Positions 1-12,452 are shown, counted from the first letter of the stretch. The stretch is DNA of 64,000 bases from Sipunculus nudus (GCA_026874595.1 CM049320.1:52853070-52917069); one strand, 5' to 3'. Made by a program: numbers and translations. The notes: generated from the letters alone by a model not told the origin.

Positions 1-1370
1 TGAATATGTAGCCCAGAAGGCATAATCTTCAAACCTAAGGAAATAAAAATGGCTGGAATTTATCTTTCACGCGCCCGGCTCATAGTTGAAACTCCACCGT
101 TTTATATAAGCTTTATTTTTCAAGAAGGTGTAACTGTTTCTTTGAATGTTTTCTCATTTATCTTGTTTACTGTGTGAAAATAATCTAGGGTGTTATTTCA
201 TGATTATATGATCATTCTTCTATATGATGTTGACATCATTATTGTCTCTTTCTCCCATATTTGCATTAAGTGTCACAGGAACGTGATTAAATAACGGTTC
301 TAAAATTCATTCGCAAATCACAACACGTTTTATTATAAATGTGTAACCCTTTCACTGTTATGATTTATTTAATATTTAAGACTTGTTCTGATGCGCTACA
401 CATTTCAAGGACTGGTCCAATCTGACTAGTTTTCACTGTGTCTTTACAAAAAGTTTGGGAAAATATTTCTATTAACTTGATACGACTTTTTAAAAATATA
501 ATATGCTAGGCCTCTGAGTTTGGAGCCAATTTTATTTACTCCTATCGACATAATGAAGTGGCCCCATGATGGATAAGGACGTTCCTGGATTAGAACGTGG
601 ATACCAATATTAACGAACAATGCTATTAGAGGGTCTCTACACATAACAACTGATAATCTTTTATTTTATGTACTTTTTGGAGGATTAATTATAACTTTTA
701 GGCGACAACAGATATGAAGAAAATTGACCCGACTCTGTGATGTTACCCCTATCTGCCTCAGTGGAAAACAACTTGCAGACAACATTATGTCTTGTTGGCA
801 GACCTTTAATAAAAAAAATGTGTTTTTCACGAACAATCTACAATAGATATCGTTAGATATAGGTAATCGTTCGTATCAATCATAGTTGCCATGAAACAAA
901 TGACATCTTCTTCATAGGCTCTGCAGTCAAGAAGACAACAACTACAGGCTAACTGCAAAATAAAATAGCTAAGTCCAACTTATCTATTTGTCTGTTGCAA
1001 CAAAAACAAAATAAAGCCTAATTTCAAATACATTAAAAAGTAAGATTCTATAAGGCCCAGAGATACTGGGCTCTCCAAAGAAAGGACATTGCAGGAGCTG
1101 CATTGATTATAGACAATAACGGGACAAATATAATTCGGCTGATGTCCATGCACTAATACATTGTGAGATATTGCTGACATCGTAGTTAATGTCAAATGAC
1201 TTCTTTATAAATGTGTACCATTACGAACATAACTTAATTCTGATTGGCCGGTCGAAACAATCTAATGTTATGGCCAACCGGCAGCTGTAAAATCACTTGT
1301 CCCCCACCAAGACCAACGTCATGCATGGATTCGCATTTTTATGAGGATAAGCATAATTCAGCTGGCCACT
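1..1370. repeat. Module X, diverged copy 1 of a local duplication
   Basis: No gene is recognised. From about 400 to 1360 the sequence aligns by eye, in the same order, with 15150-16090 and more completely with 18770-20010. Shared landmarks are the 'ACAAAAAGTTTG' block near 450, the 'GGAGGATTAATTATAAC' block near 680, 'ACTAATACATTGTGAGATA' near 1151 and the 'CATGCATGGAT' block near 1321. Divergence is high, with many indels, so this is an old copy. The first 300 bases have no partner that I can see. Short ORFs here are not conserved between copies. Confidence 0.6.
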
Positions 1371-1835
1371 CAAGGTTACTTTTATTCCCTGCTGACATGT
1401 GATGACATCATCGCTCCCGATTGATAAGAGAAAAAAATGGACACTTGAACACAGTTCAAATAGGCAGTACATCGCATGTGTTCATGAAGAAATACGACAG
1501 CGACAGTTTACTAGTACTCCTTGAGTATGAAAATATCAGTTCATGGTACTCCGGCGGTATAGTGTTTGATTAATTAATGGGTAAGCAAATATCTTTATTG
1601 TTGTGTTAGAAATCATGAATATTTTGTTACTGAGTAAATGATTGAGAGAGATCTCTAATCATGACGAGATTGGGTATAGTATATCACATTAATTTACTGA
1701 CACATATGATTTGTAAATTGTTATTATATCAGCAGGAAAACGGCTATAACAGCACAGAAGTCCCCTTCCGCTTGACAGACGCCTAGATGGGGATTTTTGA
1801 GTGTTAGAAGAGTAGATTTTTCCAAAGTTCTTCCC

Positions 1836-1838
<3 letters not shown>

Positions 1839-1872
<34 letters not shown>

Positions 1873-1876
1873 TATA
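1839..1876. repeat. (TA)n microsatellite
   Basis: Alternating TA tract with one CA interruption, inside module Y. Confidence 0.95.
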
Positions 1877-2294
1877 AAATATATAAGTAACCCTTAATGG
1901 TAACGTAATTCTTAATTCAGATATGTATGTTCATCCTCAGATTTCATTATCAAGACCTAACTTACAGCTACCAAAGTTCGAAAGCACAGGTAAGCTTGTA
2001 CTTTGTGACCTCGAGAGTGGAAAATAACACGATTACTGTACGAGGTGAATGAGGTGTTGTCAATAGGTCACATTCCCATATAGTGTTTAAATAACTAGAT
2101 CATAACATATAAACTTACAGCTAACAAAGTTCGAAAGCACAGGTAAGCATGTACTTTGTAACCTCGGGAGTGGATAATAAGACGATTATTGCACAAGGTG
2201 AATGAGGTGTTGTCAAAAGTTCACATTCTCATATAATGTTCAAATAACTGGATCATAACATATAAACTGTTCCTAAACCAAAATAAAGTTAATA

Positions 2295-2298
<4 letters not shown>

Positions 2299-2358
<60 letters not shown>
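2299..2358. repeat. (TA)n microsatellite
   Basis: About 30 uninterrupted TA dinucleotides at the right edge of the 147-bp duplicated block. Confidence 0.97.
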
Positions 2359-2360
<2 letters not shown>

Positions 2361-2742
2361 TAACGCTTATAAATAGAAGGAATCAAGCAACTCTGTTTGG
2401 AGGCATACACCTTATCGCGTTTGGCGTTTAAATTCAGCGTACTATAAATCCATATACCCCATGCTAGGAAACCGATTTATGATTTTGTTATTTTCAAATA
2501 CTTTTAATAAGATCTCTGAATTTGGCGCTCCCATAACATCGAAGCCATTCGCATAAAACGTTAGGACCTGATATGCAAATGTGAGGGAATTTTCAGGTAT
2601 TCGAGGAGCCTTGCGACGCCCTAATTTACAATTATCAGGGGTTCATCATACGGACTTTACAGGGCTTTAATGATAATTGCTCGCACTCAAAAACGGCTAT
2701 CGGCCCATGGTTTAATTTAACACTTAGCACACTGTGGAGGGA

Positions 2743-4706
2743 TACCGTATCCGACGTAATATGTCCCCCGGGCGCTCTCAACATTAAATTTTACCAAATA
2801 TTTTATACCCTAATAAGCGCCCCTACCCTAAACCACATCTGCCAACTTCCTAAGTGCGTTACGATCCTCTAATTTAACAATGCGGAATGTGTACACTTCG
2901 TTAGCTTCAGAGCACATTCAGAACAATTAAGAAAATCAAAGATCTTTTATCGATGGTTGTGTAAAGTTTTGAAAAATAATAACTAATCCAAGAGATACCG
3001 ATTTGCAGACGATTTTATTTTGTGTTGTATGAGAGAATTGTATGAATGACTGCATTTCGAGACTCTTAAATAAAAGTCACTTCCTAATAAGGTAGTAGAA
3101 TATATAAAATGTTCATATAAAGGTATGTAAAACGGTATTTAATTGAATGATGGAAAAAATATAAGACGGGACGTCGGTACCCCGATTATGTCAGTCATCT
3201 TGCGCAAAAAAACCTTTGAGAGCTGAGCCGATGTACGACATGGAATGGCATCGCCAATAATTGTCCTTTTTGTCATCCATTGTGCATGATATTACATGCA
3301 AAATTTTTTTAATGAAAGCTGAAATACTGGCCCTCGGACTCCAGCGTATTGTATTAACTTCAGTGCGTATATGCACCAAATCAAGGGTTTTGTTTTAAAT
3401 TTGTGAGGAACGTCGTCACATTTATATCCCGCGAAACACGGTCCCGTTATAATTCATTCATTTCTTGACATAGTCCGATAATACAAGCTTGACAAGCATT
3501 GAATTTCGCGTCACCTGAGGAAAGGCCGCTTCGTATTTATAATTATAACGGGTTACAGGTTGTATTTTAATCGAAGTGCCATGTGCGAGTCTTCGTGTAT
3601 GTCAGTATGCAAGCCAGCTGACAGCTTCCGCAATCACAGGAATTTTGCACATTTTAGGAGGTAAATACGGAACCATATGAAAAAAAAATCCCTGTTTTAA
3701 TATGCATATATCGTGCTAGTGGACGGCATTAAGCCAAGTAGGCTAGTAAGTTCCCAGCATCCCTTGCGCGAGCGCTGCATACACACAAACCAACCCAGTA
3801 CTCTGGGATCTTGAGTCAATGGTAAGCCCTGCACGCTGTCAGCGGCATCGACAATGATATCACTGCATACATGTTTCAAGTTAATTACCATTTGTTTTGC
3901 AAAAAATACATTAAAACATATATTTTTAGGACTGGGAATTCCGTTTCGGTCTGTCAGTGTCGCGATTCCGTCCGCTTTCGCGGAAAATCATTGGCTCTAC
4001 TATCAGAAGAGCTTTCATATACTGATTCATTTAAAATTACTTAATGTTAATGCGGCAAGGTCAAACCTCTTACCAATTATTTAACTATGTGCACATGTAA
4101 ATCCGATGTATAAACGATTAATTCAAACAAAAACAAAGCAATGTAATGTTCTTTATTGAGTGTATAATACCACCATACGGACAAGATCACCGATATCCAC
4201 GGCGTCCAGTTTTGACCGACGTAATAATGCTGATTTCCGTAAATTATCCTTGGTGGCCCTGAGGACGCTGAAAAACTTGTACCCGTATATAAGACAGCCG
4301 TCCTTATTTGCCAAATATTTCTAGGATGAAATGTATTGTCCTGTACACGAACAAATACGGTAAGTATATATATTTCATGGCATAATAAATCCACATACCT
4401 GAATTCAGGTCACTCGATCAGCATGGCCACCTGCAGGGTCGGCCTTCACGGACACAGTCAGTCATGAAAGCTATGACACACTTGACCACTGATAATAATA
4501 TTAGATGATAACGCCTAACGGAGATAGAATCAAAACTGGCACTAACTTCTTTTCAGCTGGGCAGGGAGAAATGAAAGCATTACACGTTTCCCCATGTTAT
4601 ATTGGCTAGGGAGAAAAGTGAGGTTGGGATGGCTCATCCCTTAGATTTCTTTAAGTGAAAGGGGGCGCTTATTACGGGGAAAGCGCTTATTACGTCGAGT
4701 ACGGTA
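2743..4706. mobile_element. Terminal-inverted-repeat DNA element, no intact transposase
   Basis: The left end starts TACCGTATCCGACGTAAT and the right end, read on the minus strand, starts TACCGTACTCGACGTAAT. The inverted similarity continues inward: a GGGCGCT-type motif and 'AATAAGCGCCCC' at about 2806-2824 match 'GGGGCGCTTATTACGG' at about 4661-4676 in opposite orientation. The element breaks the module X/Y/Z duplication landscape, which supports insertion. The target duplication is unclear: a TA dinucleotide or an imperfect TGGAG are both possible. No full transposase is present. A minus-strand stretch at 3697-3891 (motif RSRKGCWELTSLLGLMP) vaguely resembles the N-terminal part of Mutator-like transposases, but this is a weak inference. 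Confidence 0.6.
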
Positions 4707-5760
4707 AATGGAGCACAGACGAATGTAGTTGGGATTACCGCCGGTTCCTCCCCATAATAGCTTGAGCATGCTTAAGGTTATGCTTTGTTCGTTGAATGGA
4801 GAAGTACCCCTTGCAAAATTCTTAGAAAAAATTAATAGGTATGGTCCTAAAAATATCTGCTTACTAAAATTGAAATGTGACCATCCCTTAATTGAGATCC
4901 ATAAGCTCTATTTAAGCAAGGTCTTGAAAGGCTCTTTCAGAAAGGCACTTTCAGTAACACTGTCAGACATGTAAATCCTGTTCAAAAGCTTCATATTAGT
5001 TTCTATGTACTGGTTACAGCTTTATAAAATGTTACATGATGGTTGGTCATTCAGACATCTCGGGTCAGCTATTTAGATGTATTCAATTAACTCATGGGCT
5101 GGGGCCCTCTGAAAACTCAGGCACTGTTGGTTGCTCTCTCGCCTTATGTGTCGAGGCAAATCTGAATTCATAGGTTGTTAAATTTTCTTCAGGACCCTTA
5201 AGTTGCTTAATTGTTTCTTGTGACTTGAGTTTCAACTCAACCCGTTCACTATGCCTCTGTGACAATGTCGCATAAGTTTATATATAAATTCAACCATAGC
5301 ATCAGCCTTTCGAAATGTTGCTGGCCTTTTGTGAGCGAACCAGGTAGAATAAAAACAAAGCGCAGTAGTGCTACACTGCGCATGTTAAGGTCAAAGCATC
5401 ATTAATGTAACTGTACCTAATGTTGACAAAAAACGGGTGCTCTCCTATGAAATAAGATAATATATCATTAATTGCCAATTAGGAATTTGGGTGTCAAACA
5501 TCTGATATGTGGCTTAATAATAATAATTATAATAATAATAATTATAGTTAATATTATTATAATAATACTTTGTTAAAAAGCATATGAGCATGAATGAGTC
5601 CTTGAAGTGATATGTTTTGCACATGAAGGATTTTCGTCTTCCAGAATTTTACCTTCTGATTGATCCACACAACGGATGCTTGCTTCTCATCATAGTTTTA
5701 AACTTCCTCAATACCATTTGTCAGGATCGAATGTCCATTTAGGGGAAACTGTGAATTGTC
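4707..5760. other. No gene seen; (TAA)n-rich tract
   Basis: Apart from a degenerate TAA/ATT tract at about 5517-5565, nothing was recognised. ORFs here (for example 4729-4974) lack splice context, known motifs or a conserved paralogue. Confidence 0.5.
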
Positions 5761-7050
5761 CGCCAAAAACAGTTTTCCAAAATATGATAGGACACAGTAC
5801 TCCGCCCTACACAATGGGGTACACTCAAGGACACATTAAAACGTAAATAACAGCAAAGTACGTTGCTAGAACCCCCGTCCTCATATTTACATAATCTGAC
5901 AGCATGCCCCAGTCTGTCATTTCAAGACTTTGCGAACAACATCCCGGCTCTAATCATAGGAGCATTTTCTGTTATTTAAATTTGGACAAAAGACCTGTGT
6001 GAAAGAACTTCCGTGCTGCTTTTCTATCACACCAAACATAATGCATGTTTAAATGCCCATTTGGGGGAAATATGGTTAAATTACGCTCCTAAAAACGGCA
6101 ATCTGAAAAAAAGACACAGTACGCCGTCCTTCACAAAGCCACATATTCATCATGTCAGCACACTGGTAAAGTGCAGTTCGCTGGCATTTAGATTGGACCA
6201 CGTGATTGTATACCATGGTAAACAGGAATAAGCTACACTTCGATATCTCTGATGGCAAATGACAAAAGCCTTGTTGCACACACAATGGTAAAGTATCATC
6301 TATAAAATTAAGTTAAAGATTATTACTAAAAATCAATTAAAACTGGCAGTAAATATAAATTTTATATTTCCAAATACTGTTATACAAAAATGTCCTATTT
6401 CCTATAGAATTATCATTATAAACAAAGTTGACCTATGACCTATGGCAATATGAAACTTGTTGAAATTCAAACACACAATGATAAAAAATCATCTATAAAT
6501 TTCGATGAAGATTATCACGAAAAATCCATAAAAATGGCAGTAAAGGCTTAAACTTGACATTTACAAATACATTTTCCCTTAATTTTGGTCATTGTGTTGG
6601 CCTTTTATCTTAATTGTAAACAGGAAGCTGAGCCCTCCGGATACCCATATCTGTTTGCTAAAACAACATAATAAAAGCAGCAACCTGTTATGCACACAGC
6701 ATATACACATAGTCTGATAGGTTGTAGCCTAGTTTTCCTCGCCTTTCCTGTCCTCACTTTCTAACCTAACATACTTTGAACCCTTCCCGAGCTCATTTCC
6801 CGATGGTTAAGTATTAAGGCATTTTTCAAACATTATATTCCAAATATATAACATGCTTCCAATCCTATCAACATTTGTTGAGTAAAATGGGTTGGTTCCT
6901 ATTGACGTTTTTTGTCCACAGTGTAGCTTTTGCTGTAAAATGCAGAGAAATTGAACAAGTACATTGACTGAAGTATTTCATCATTATTATATAACATAAG
7001 GTAAAATGGAGTCATTCAGTACTTTGAACATATCGGTCTGACATCCCACT
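5761..7050. repeat. Module Z, copy 1, with internal duplication
   Basis: 5790-6260 aligns with 12040-12450 (landmarks 'ACAGCATGCCC', 'TGGGGGAAATATGGTTAAA' and 'ACGCCGTCCTTCACAA'), and partly with 9200-9370. 6281-6384 and 6472-6577 are two diverged copies of one block ('ACACAATG...ATCATCTATAAA...GGCAGTAAA') that occurs once at 9427-9540. 6590-6680 continues to match 12550-12650. No gene is supported. Confidence 0.55.
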
Positions 7051-7544
7051 TAAATTTATTTTTTATTCCTTGCTGACATATGCTGATATCATCGCTCGAC
7101 TCTGGGCTAGGTCAATATGCGGTAAGTGTGAACACTTTAACACAGTTCAAACAGATAACAGACCGTAAATCGCATGTGTTCATGACAAAATACGACACGA
7201 CTATTTACCAGTTCCACTTGAGAATGACAAAATATAGATAATGATACTTCGGCGGCTAGAGTGTTTGTTTGATTTACAGGTAAGCAAATCTTTTGATCTA
7301 CATTTTGTGTAGAAATCATGTATTTTTAGTGGTAAAGTGAATGATTAAGAAAGATCGTTGACCATGACGGGATGTTTTCATATATCACATCAATTAATTG
7401 GCACATATTATCCGCTAATTGATATTCCATCAATAGGAGAACAGCTATAATAGCAAAAAATGACTTTGCCTAGATGGGGATTTAATCGACTGTATTATGA
7501 ATAGATATTTTAATGGTTAATACTATTTACATATATATATATAT
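7051..7544. repeat. Module Y, copy 2, left part
   Basis: Aligns with 1370-1800, with the same order of short conserved blocks. It is interrupted on the right by the 309-bp tRNA-like array. Confidence 0.55.
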
Positions 7545-8354
7545 CACTTTTCTGTGTATACCCTTTCCATCTACCATGACGTCACTTCGTAGGTTCCTAT
7601 AAAAGTGTACAAATACACAGGGAGGTGGGGGATCTGTCATGGCCAAGTGGACTAAGGCAGCCGCACCAGAAATCGGAAGATCGTGGGTTCGAATCCCACT
7701 GGCAGTGAACCACTTTTCTGTGTATACCCTTTCCATCTATAAAACAATGAACCAGCATGGCTATCCATACATCTATACATATATAATATATGCTGTATAT
7801 CGAATAAAGCCATCAGTTCTCCCTGCTGCAAGCAAAAGTCGCCGTGCCGACACGTGTAGTGGGTGAGACTATGGCGTCACTACCATGACGTCACTTCGCT
7901 GGTTCCTATAAAAGTGTACAAATACACAGGGAGGTAGGGGATCTGTCATGGCCAAGTGGACTAAGGCAGCCGCACCGGAAATCGGAAGATCGTGGGTTCG
8001 AATCCCACTGGCAGTGAACCACTTTTATGTGTATACCCTTTCCATCTATAAAACAATGAACCAGCATGGTTATCCATACATCTATACATATATAATATAT
8101 GCTGTATATCAAATAAAGCCATCAGTTCTCCCTGCTGCAAGCAAAAGTCGCCGTGCTGACACGTGTAGTGGGTGAGACTATGGCGTCACTACCATTACGT
8201 CACTTCGCTGGTTCCTATAAAAGTGTACAAATACACAGGGAGGTAGGGGATCTGTCATGGCCAAGTGGACTAAGGCAGCCGCACCGGAAATCGGAAGATC
8301 GTGGGTTCGAATCCCACTGGCAGTGAACCACTTTTCTGTGTATACCCTTTCCAT

Positions 8355-8358
<4 letters not shown>
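7545..8358 (+). repeat. 309-bp tandem array of tRNA-derived units (SINE-like)
   Basis: There are three tRNA-like cores at 7633-7707, 7942-8016 and 8251-8325, spaced exactly 309 bp apart and nearly identical. Each has an A box (TGGCCAAGTGG) and a B box (GGTTCGAATCC). The acceptor strands pair at 6 of 7 positions (TCTGTCA with TGGCAGT), the D stem GCC/GGC is intact and the T arm GTGGG/CCCAC is perfect. The anticodon arm is degenerate, and the long variable arm expected of leucine or serine tRNAs, which the D-loop resembles, is missing. A TTTT run follows 6 bp after each core. A diverged single unit occurs at about 12850-13290 and again at 16480-16925. I infer a tRNA-Leu/Ser-derived SINE fixed as a local array, not functional tRNA genes. 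Confidence 0.75.
7577..7604 (+). promoter_or_regulatory. CRE plus TATA box upstream of the tRNA-like core (unit 1)
   Basis: A perfect palindromic cAMP-response element TGACGTCA lies at 7577-7584 and TATAAAA at 7598-7604. The TATA box begins 35 bp before the tRNA-like 5' end, the spacing of an external Pol III (or Pol II) promoter. The same pair recurs at 7886-7913 in unit 2. In unit 3 the CRE has lost its first G (TTACGTCA) but the TATA box stays. The motifs are seen directly; promoter function is inferred. Confidence 0.5.

Positions 8359-8391
<33 letters not shown>
8357..8391. repeat. (TA)n microsatellite
   Basis: TA tract directly at the right end of the 309-bp array. Confidence 0.95.
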
Positions 8392-8394
<3 letters not shown>

Positions 8395-8716
8395 AAATAA
8401 CTCTTATAGGTAACATACTTTTTATTTCAGATAGATATGTTCATCTACAAATTCCTTTTTCAAATATGCACACAGTGCACCGGGTTAATATGTCTGGTTA
8501 ATATGTTAATTTTTCTATCGGATATACCTACTTTGATAAGACCTCTATATAGAACTTATAGCTACCACAGTTTGTAAGCAAAGGGAAGCATATACTTCTT
8601 AACCGTTGTAACCTTATTAATGAGGTGTAATCAATAGGTCACATAATACAATATTAAAATATCTTTACCATAACATATAAAATGTACATTAACTTAAGTA
8701 ACGGATAAAGGTAAAA

Positions 8717-8759
<43 letters not shown>

Positions 8760-9140
8760 TGTTTAAATTTTGAATTGGAGAGTAAAGCATATTTCATTGC
8801 TAAACCAAGACACCTTATTTGTTGGCATATGTCTTTCCACCGCAGTATTTTGCAGCTTGCTGTACATTCATGTGCCCTTTTCTAGGAAACCGTCTTTGGA
8901 ATTTTTTATTTTTATATACTCTGAATTTGGCGTTCCCATAGCAAAGATAGCATTAACATAAAGTCTCACAGCCTGATACGCAATTATAAGGAATCTTCGA
9001 AGATATCTGTGACGCCTTAATTGGCAAATATCAGGGATTCACCATTTGGACTTTACATAGCTTTAGTGATATGATAAGACACTCAGTTACGGCTATCGGC
9101 CTATGGACTCAAGTTTTATTTAACACTTGTTAGTGGCAAA
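8392..9140. repeat. Module Y, copy 2, right part
   Basis: Aligns with 1900-2740, including the block preceding the (TA)n tract at 8719-8756. The block that is duplicated in copy 1 (1967-2266) is single here. The ORF at 8770-8961 lies in the conserved block but its frame is not kept in copy 1. Confidence 0.55.
8719..8756. repeat. (TA)n microsatellite
   Basis: Uninterrupted TA tract, at the position matching the 2299-2358 tract in the other module Y copy. Confidence 0.95.
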
Positions 9141-9180
9141 CGTAAATCCAAAAGCCCTGGCTTTAGCCCAGTGCGCTATC

Positions 9181-9660
9181 CCTAATAGTAGGATCTAGTC
9201 GGGGAACAGTAGAACTAAAACGTAAATAACAGCAAAATACTTTGACCGAAAGTCCCCGTATCCATTTATACATGATCTGACAGCATGCCTCAAGTCAGTT
9301 ATTTTAACACATTGTCAACAACATATCGACCGGTATTATGAGAACCCATACCGCTTTTTAATTTGGAAAATAATAACTTCCTGAAGAATTTTAGTGTTTT
9401 GACGGCATATGCCAAAACGAAATTCAAACACAGAATGATAAAGTATCACCTATAAAATTTCGATTAAGATTATCACTAAAAATAAATAAAAATGGCAGTA
9501 ACTCTTAAATTTTACATTAAAAAATACTGTTTTACCATAATTTCCCCTTTTCGGTAAAATTATTATTAGAAACAACAATAGCTTCGTGACCCATGGTTGC
9601 CTTGTTAGCTTTGTCAAGTAAATAAGAGTGATTTCCATGGTGCAGCTTTTATGTTGGATG
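9181..9660. repeat. Module Z, copy 2
   Basis: 9200-9370 matches 5840-6000 ('AAACGTAAATAACAGCAAA', 'CTGACAGCATGCC'). 9427-9560 matches the internally duplicated block at 6281-6384 and 6472-6577. Confidence 0.55.
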
Positions 9661-10896
9661 TTACCATAATTAGCGTTCGTTATACGTCATTTGATATTTT
9701 TTTCACAGAAAGGGTTTACCATTTATGATCTAAACTGACCATAGAATGTAAAATTAAATATTACGAACTAACAATATGTTAACATATAAATCAATGCAAA
9801 ATTGGTCACCCTGTTGAATAAGATGCTATTTTCCTGATGAAAAGGGTTAATTTTGAAGCTGTCAAGCCACACAACACCGTGCAATAAAGGAAACCTACCC
9901 TCTTTCTTTGGAATATAATGATATATGTATCAAAATACTTAATGATATCTCTTGCTCACTCTAATAGCCGTTACCTCCTTGATACCTGTGAACAAACACC
10001 AAAGGTGAAACCAGCAGCTGATGGGTAGTGAATATCAAAATTAAAATTAAATTATTTAGCAAGAATCCCTGCCAATCCTGTAAAGACTAACAGATTGGTC
10101 TTAGGACAACAATTACAGAAATTCTCATTTTTTTTTACAATCTATGTTGTAAAATGACATTCAAAGGATAGGATCACTTTACAGATTATAATAATAAATT
10201 GCCCTTTTTCAGTCATTCTGTCTTGTTCTTGGGGACGTGCAAATGTTACCCCCAATTTGATCCGCTCTGTCTTGCTTAGAAACCAACGTAATAACAACTG
10301 CAGATCATGACTTAGTCAGAATGAGTATTGTTATTTATATATGGGTGCATGTCCACAGAGACCGGAGGGTGAGGGTGTTTTCCAGCTTTCCGCCTCCACT
10401 AAATTTTCACTAACTACATCACAGCAGCCTCGCGTTTGCTTCCACGGGTTTAGACTGAAACATTCTTTTACACCTACTAAGGTTAACCAGCTCAAGCTCT
10501 TTATAACCGCTATCAGTAGAGATTTGATAAATAACCAACTGATAAGAGTTTAGGCTTGAGTTCTACAAGCAATACAAAACTATCACGGTAGATCACAGCA
10601 CCTGCAAGCGTGGGCAGTGGGGTCACTGAATATTCATTTTATCACGTGATGTAAGGGGATTTTCCTGACTGTTCCAAAGTAAGCGTATTTCTAGAAAAAA
10701 AGAGGACCTTCCGGACATTGTCAGATTACAGGCAACTAAACTCAAAGAAAAGAGAAAGGGTAAGTATAAATAATGCAAGTTGTTTTTCACGTTTATTTGT
10801 TGAAGCCTTATTTGAAATATCCAAATAACATTTCTTTCTTTGGAAACAGGTAACAAAACCATATTATTTGAACTGCTAGCAATGCAACAAGTATAG
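9600..10896 (+). CDS. Tentative small spliced gene, unrecognised product
   Basis: Four short segments with compatible phases can be joined on the + strand. They are a candidate start exon at about 9592-9618 (ATG GTT GCC...), and exons at 9968-10004, 10695-10759 and 10850-10896. Donors are CAA|GTAAAT, AAG|GTGAAA and AGG|GTAAGT. Acceptors include TTTGGAAACAG before 10850 and ATTTCTAG before 10695. The last exon ends in TAG at 10894-10896. The joined C-terminal part is lysine-rich (KEDLPDIVRLQATKLKEK, then a hydrophobic end FELLAM). The first exon overlaps module Z repeat and is the weakest. The exons are only 27-65 nt, so a chance alignment of signals in AT-rich DNA is a real alternative. No family is recognised and no function is proposed. 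Confidence 0.3.
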
Positions 10897-12010
10897 CTTG
10901 AGCTTGTCACATTTTACAAGCTATATTGAGCTGAAACAGCTTAAAATCGTGATAGAATTACCGTTGCACAATATATGTAATATATGCCATTCCTATCATG
11001 TCCAGGAGTTGAACTTAACCCAGCATGCCCCAATCTAAATCATCTTAACATTTATAAGACAAGAGCCGTGTAATTGTGCACGCTACACTGGAGCGGATTT
11101 AATCTCTTTTATTCGTTTCTGTTACCATCGAACTTATTTTAATGCCTGGTTTTGTCTGCATTGTGATTTATGCGCTGTTAGACACATTTTCCATTAACGG
11201 TATATGATTATTTTGAAAGTTTCTGGGCTGCACCTGAACAATTGCTTTCATTTTGTAAACGACCCTACATTCCGTTAACTATTAGTTACTTTCCCTGAAC
11301 TTTCCCTGCTATCAGTTCCTTGGTGATAATGACATGCGGATTTAAACTTTGTGAAAAGTCCCGAGGTCTTATAGCTTAACCCAAAGGTATTTTATTACGT
11401 GTATTAGAGACAGAATGCAACCACAGCTAATTATGACAGCATATTCTCAGAGCAAGTCCTAAATACATTACCATAAATATCTAGTAAAGAGTACACAATA
11501 AGTAACCACTCTAAAGCTCTAAGCTCATTGTGGTAATACATTCTCACAGGACATCCAAGAGGTAGTCTTGGCAGCTAAAACTCCCTGTTAACGCGCACAT
11601 TCTATGAAAATAATACATTCTTATCCAATTCATGTACAAACGTACTCTCACAATTAGCAATCAGAACACCAGCGGACTTATTCTGCGATTCCTTGGGTTT
11701 TCGCAATGAATATTCGAGAGAACATTATTATCAAACGTCATGGCCTTAGAGTCTAACAGTAGAGTACATGATTTGTTTCAACAGAAATTATGCAGTGACT
11801 CCCTGGAATCATATTAACACTGTTCTTCTTTCTTGTAGAAGGAATCTTTGCTGTGGAAAAAAGTTACTTTTCAAGCATAAATATATTATAGTAGACATTT
11901 GCCTGGTTTGTGATCTTTGCACTCAAATCACGAGCTTCTGTGTAAACCATAATACTTTCGTTCGGGCAAATATCATGACGTATTGATGTATTTGTTGTTG
12001 TTGAATGCTA
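10897..12010. other. No gene seen
   Basis: AT-rich sequence with no repeat partner found in the window and no supported exon. An ORF at 11768-11986 shows no motif or splice context. Confidence 0.45.
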
Positions 12011-12452
12011 GCTTTTTGGAAATAGACCTCTTTTTTAACTACTGCTGTACATTCAATGGCACAAAATAACAGCAAATAATGTGACAGAATACCTTTGCAG
12101 CCATGCTTACACTATTTCACAGCATGCCCAGTCATTTTAAGACGTAGCGAATAACATACCGTTTCATACCATTAGAGTATACTCTGCTATTTAATTGGAA
12201 AAAAAGACCTTTGTGAAAAAATGCTGCTTTCCTATCAAAGGAAGCATATTACTAGTTCAAATGTAAATTATGGGGGGAAATGTGATTAAAATCCCAACTA
12301 CAAAAGGTATTCGTAGGAAGGACACAATACGCCGTCTTTCACAATGCCATACATATATCATGTCACACGCTGTTGAAATATTTGCCTGGAGATTGCATGC
12401 CCTGGTAATCATGGATCAGCTTCATTTGGATAATTCAGATGGCAAATAGCAA
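12011..12452. repeat. Module Z, copy 3
   Basis: Collinear with 5790-6260 ('CACAGCATGCCC', 'AGACCTTTGTGAAA', 'ACGCCGTCTTTCACAA'). It leads directly into the young 3.63-kb duplication. Confidence 0.55.

Larger units (their letters stand above)
1371..2742. repeat. Module Y, copy 1, with (TA)n tracts and an internal duplication
   Basis: This stretch aligns collinearly with 7050-9140. Landmarks are 'TCGCATGTGTTCATGA' near 1473, 'AGGTAAGC' near 1990, the 'TCTGAATTTGGCG' block near 2515 and 'ACGGCTATCGGCC' near 2692. Positions about 1967-2112 and 2113-2266 are a tandem pair of roughly 147 bp, which is single in the other copy. Two TA microsatellites sit at matching places in both copies. No coding potential was recognised. 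Confidence 0.6.

Noticed and set aside
7639-8175. Pair of 75-codon ORFs starting MAKWTKAAAPEIGRSW
   Set aside because: They are the tRNA-like SINE units read in frame; the same text appears in all such repeats.
10341-10553. Exon candidate near 10385-10482
   Set aside because: It has splice-like borders but its phase does not fit the exon at 10695, and its content is unremarkable.
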